Shown piece after piece: positions 61,901 to 64,000 of a stretch of 64,000 nucleotides of DNA. Every line of letters begins with the position of its first letter. Positions within the stretch are counted from its first letter, which is position 1. A program made the position numbers and the translations under genes. This stretch comes from Parus major. Taxonomy: Eukaryota > Chordata > Aves > Passeriformes > Paridae. Where the stretch lies: assembly GCF_001522545.3 (NCBI RefSeq), contig NC_031769.1, positions 21,724,515 to 21,788,514 of the forward strand, read 5' to 3'. The notes under the pieces are model-generated. The model had not been told where the DNA came from, did not search any database, and saw only the letters and a list, made by a program, of their open reading frames with translations.

Positions 61901-64000
61901 GGACCACAGCCTGCCTGAGTTCTGCTTTGGACTGAGCAGAACAGCACTTTGGGTAGTCTCATCCACAACTCTCACAAGAGATTCAGATTACTACCCACAC
62001 AGCAGTGACCTTTGGTTTCCTATGCAGCTGGTATTTCATGGTAAAACTCAGCTTTTTACAAACACTCTGCTGATGTGTGTCTGTGCAACACTGGTTTTTG
62101 TATAACCTAGACAAGGTGTGGTAGGTGAAAATATTCCCAAAGAGACAAATGGGATGAAGGAACAGATTGGTTCAAGTGGGACAGGAAGCAGGGGTGGTAG
62201 GAGCTCTACTTCTGACAAGTAACAATATACTTGCTGTCATTTGAGCAATAAATGCAAAAGTTTCAGCTCTTTTTTTTCCCCCACTCATTTGATTTTTTCA
62301 TAGCATATGTGGATGCTGTTAGAGAGAAATTTACCCTTTCTGAGACGATATTTAAAAATCTTGGACAAACCTTAAATCTTGAAATTAACCACACACACTC
62401 CACGCCCTGGCCCCCCCAGCTCTATTGCCATCTACTAGTCTCTTTTGATAATTGCCAATTATTTTTTGTTAGAAATTAACTTCAGTGAGAACAAGGCACA
62501 AAATGCATTAAGACTTCTTTTGAGTCTTTGGAAATGGAAAAAGTAACTGATTGATACGGTCAGTTCTTGAAAAAATTGCAAAAATCATCAGGGTATGGAT
62601 CAAGCAAAAGCTTGATTTGAAGCTCTTTCAGTTTAAATTATTCTGTATTATCTTTGGTGGATGATGTCTTTCTTGTTCTAACAACCAGTAAATGAAGGCT
62701 TTTGTGCTGCTGTGCAAGGGATCCAACTCCTCATCTCCTCATGTACATGCTTTCATAGATGAGCTTTCCAACCCTGCAGGAATTCTGTCACTTTGTACTG
62801 TGGTAAAGGACAAAAATCTTCACTGATTTATTTTGTCCTAACTTGGCTAGGATGTAGTAATTATGTTGTAACCACTATAAGGTAGATAATCTTTTCCTAC
62901 ATTTTTTGTCATATAAATCTGCAGCTGCTAATCTCCAAAGACATTTCCTTCAATTCTCATACTAGTAAGTAGTCTCTGGACCACAAAAGCAAGTTCACAG
63001 TAGTTTTATAAATGTTGTTTATCTGTTTACTCATGTCAAATCTTAAGTATCAGCATATGTAGGCTTCTTAAGAAGAAAAGCTGCAACAAGATTTTTCTGG
63101 AAAGTGCCACAGGCCTTTTAGCTTCTTTGAAATACTCAGATTCAATTGTTGAATCCTTAAGCAATTTCCCTTCCACACAGAGAAGATGTGGCCACCTTTT
63201 CTGTTCTCACATATCACTGTAGCCACTGTGAACCTAAATGATTTAATGTCATAAATAATCCTTTGCCCAACAGAGAGAACTGTTTTTGACTGAAAATAAA
63301 AAAACTGACTAAATATGAAATATTTAAATAAAATAAAATTAAAATAGGAAATGAAGAGGGAACCAAGGAGATTTTGCTGCAAATATTTCATACTGGCAAC
63401 CATATATATTTAGTATGTGCACATATATATACAGACACAGAAGATAGATTTATACCCTTTTTAACCTTTGTTAACATATTTGTTCATCCCTAAGTGTAGG
63501 TTCTCTTCTTAATGACTAAACAGATTGATGTATAACTATTCCTATGTTTTGAAGTTTTACCTCAGGCCAAAAGCAAAATTATTGTAAGAAAGTGATCAAC
63601 TTTAAGAAGCATGTATACTTTAACATGATTGTATCACTGGATATCATTATCAAACTGTCCTAAAGGTGCCATAATATTCGATGGGAACAAAATAAGGATT
63701 TGATTAAAGCAGCCTTAGAAGGCCAATTTATTCAGCCCACAGAAATGCTGTACTAGATTAGTAGCCAGAATGAAGCAGGAAAGGAAGCTCTGAGAGAGAT
63801 TTAAGAAAGAAAATGTGGGTTTTGGCAAAACTAGGATAGAGAGAGAACATTTATATTCTTCAAAGAGCTAAAAGTTTCTAATACTGTTGAGCAATACAAA
63901 ATTTTACGATACCATCCATCTGTTGCAGGAGCCTGTGATACCATAACTATCAAAAGTTTCAGGACTTCCTTTCAAGATACAGTTACTTTCCCTTAGAGTT
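58940..64000. other. non-coding stretch to window end
   Basis: AT-rich sequence with a T11 run at about 59022-59032 and short TA-rich stretches at 63402-63432. Open frames at 60541-60862 and 61456-61705 overlap on both strands and have no recognisable domain, so no gene is called. Confidence 0.45.

Overview
The window is vertebrate nuclear DNA, almost certainly from a bird. It is AT-rich with long non-coding stretches, and it holds several CR1 LINE fragments with the typical avian CR1 3' tail (gatgatctctaaggtcc..., attctatg). It also holds avian ERV LTRs that I recognise by family pattern. The LTR types look most like those of passerines, but that is an inference. There are two assembly gaps, 100 N at 8745-8844 and 35 N at 20050-20084.

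Only one convincing protein-coding gene is present: the last three coding exons of ACBD7 (a small acyl-CoA-binding protein) on the + strand at 7639-8082. They have consensus splice sites, two very short introns and tandem polyadenylation signals. The first exon, which should carry only about four codons, was not found.

Layout: 1-5.5 kb holds a CR1 3' end, an old diverged local duplication and a TA microsatellite. At 5.8-9.2 kb an ERV LTR, ACBD7, a piece of a second LTR family, the scaffold gap and another copy of the first LTR follow one another, so ACBD7 sits between two same-orientation LTRs. From 9.2 to 64 kb I recognise no intact gene. That stretch is a gene desert with a second CR1 3' end (13.7 kb), a gapped CCCAT repeat (20 kb), the 5' part of a CR1 (21.9-23.05 kb), a 26-bp perfect palindrome (24.7 kb), a decayed LTR (41.5 kb), an LTR cluster with a GC-rich core (47.3-48.3 kb), an unidentified decayed coding-like segment on the minus strand (53.0-53.5 kb) and a CR1 tail (58.9 kb).

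I did not find a new multi-gene system. The best leads are the LTR arrangement around ACBD7 (including a shared 5-bp outer flank and a sharp identity break between the two LTR copies), the GC-rich LTR cluster, and the unidentified coding relic. All family names are from recognition by eye; no search was run.
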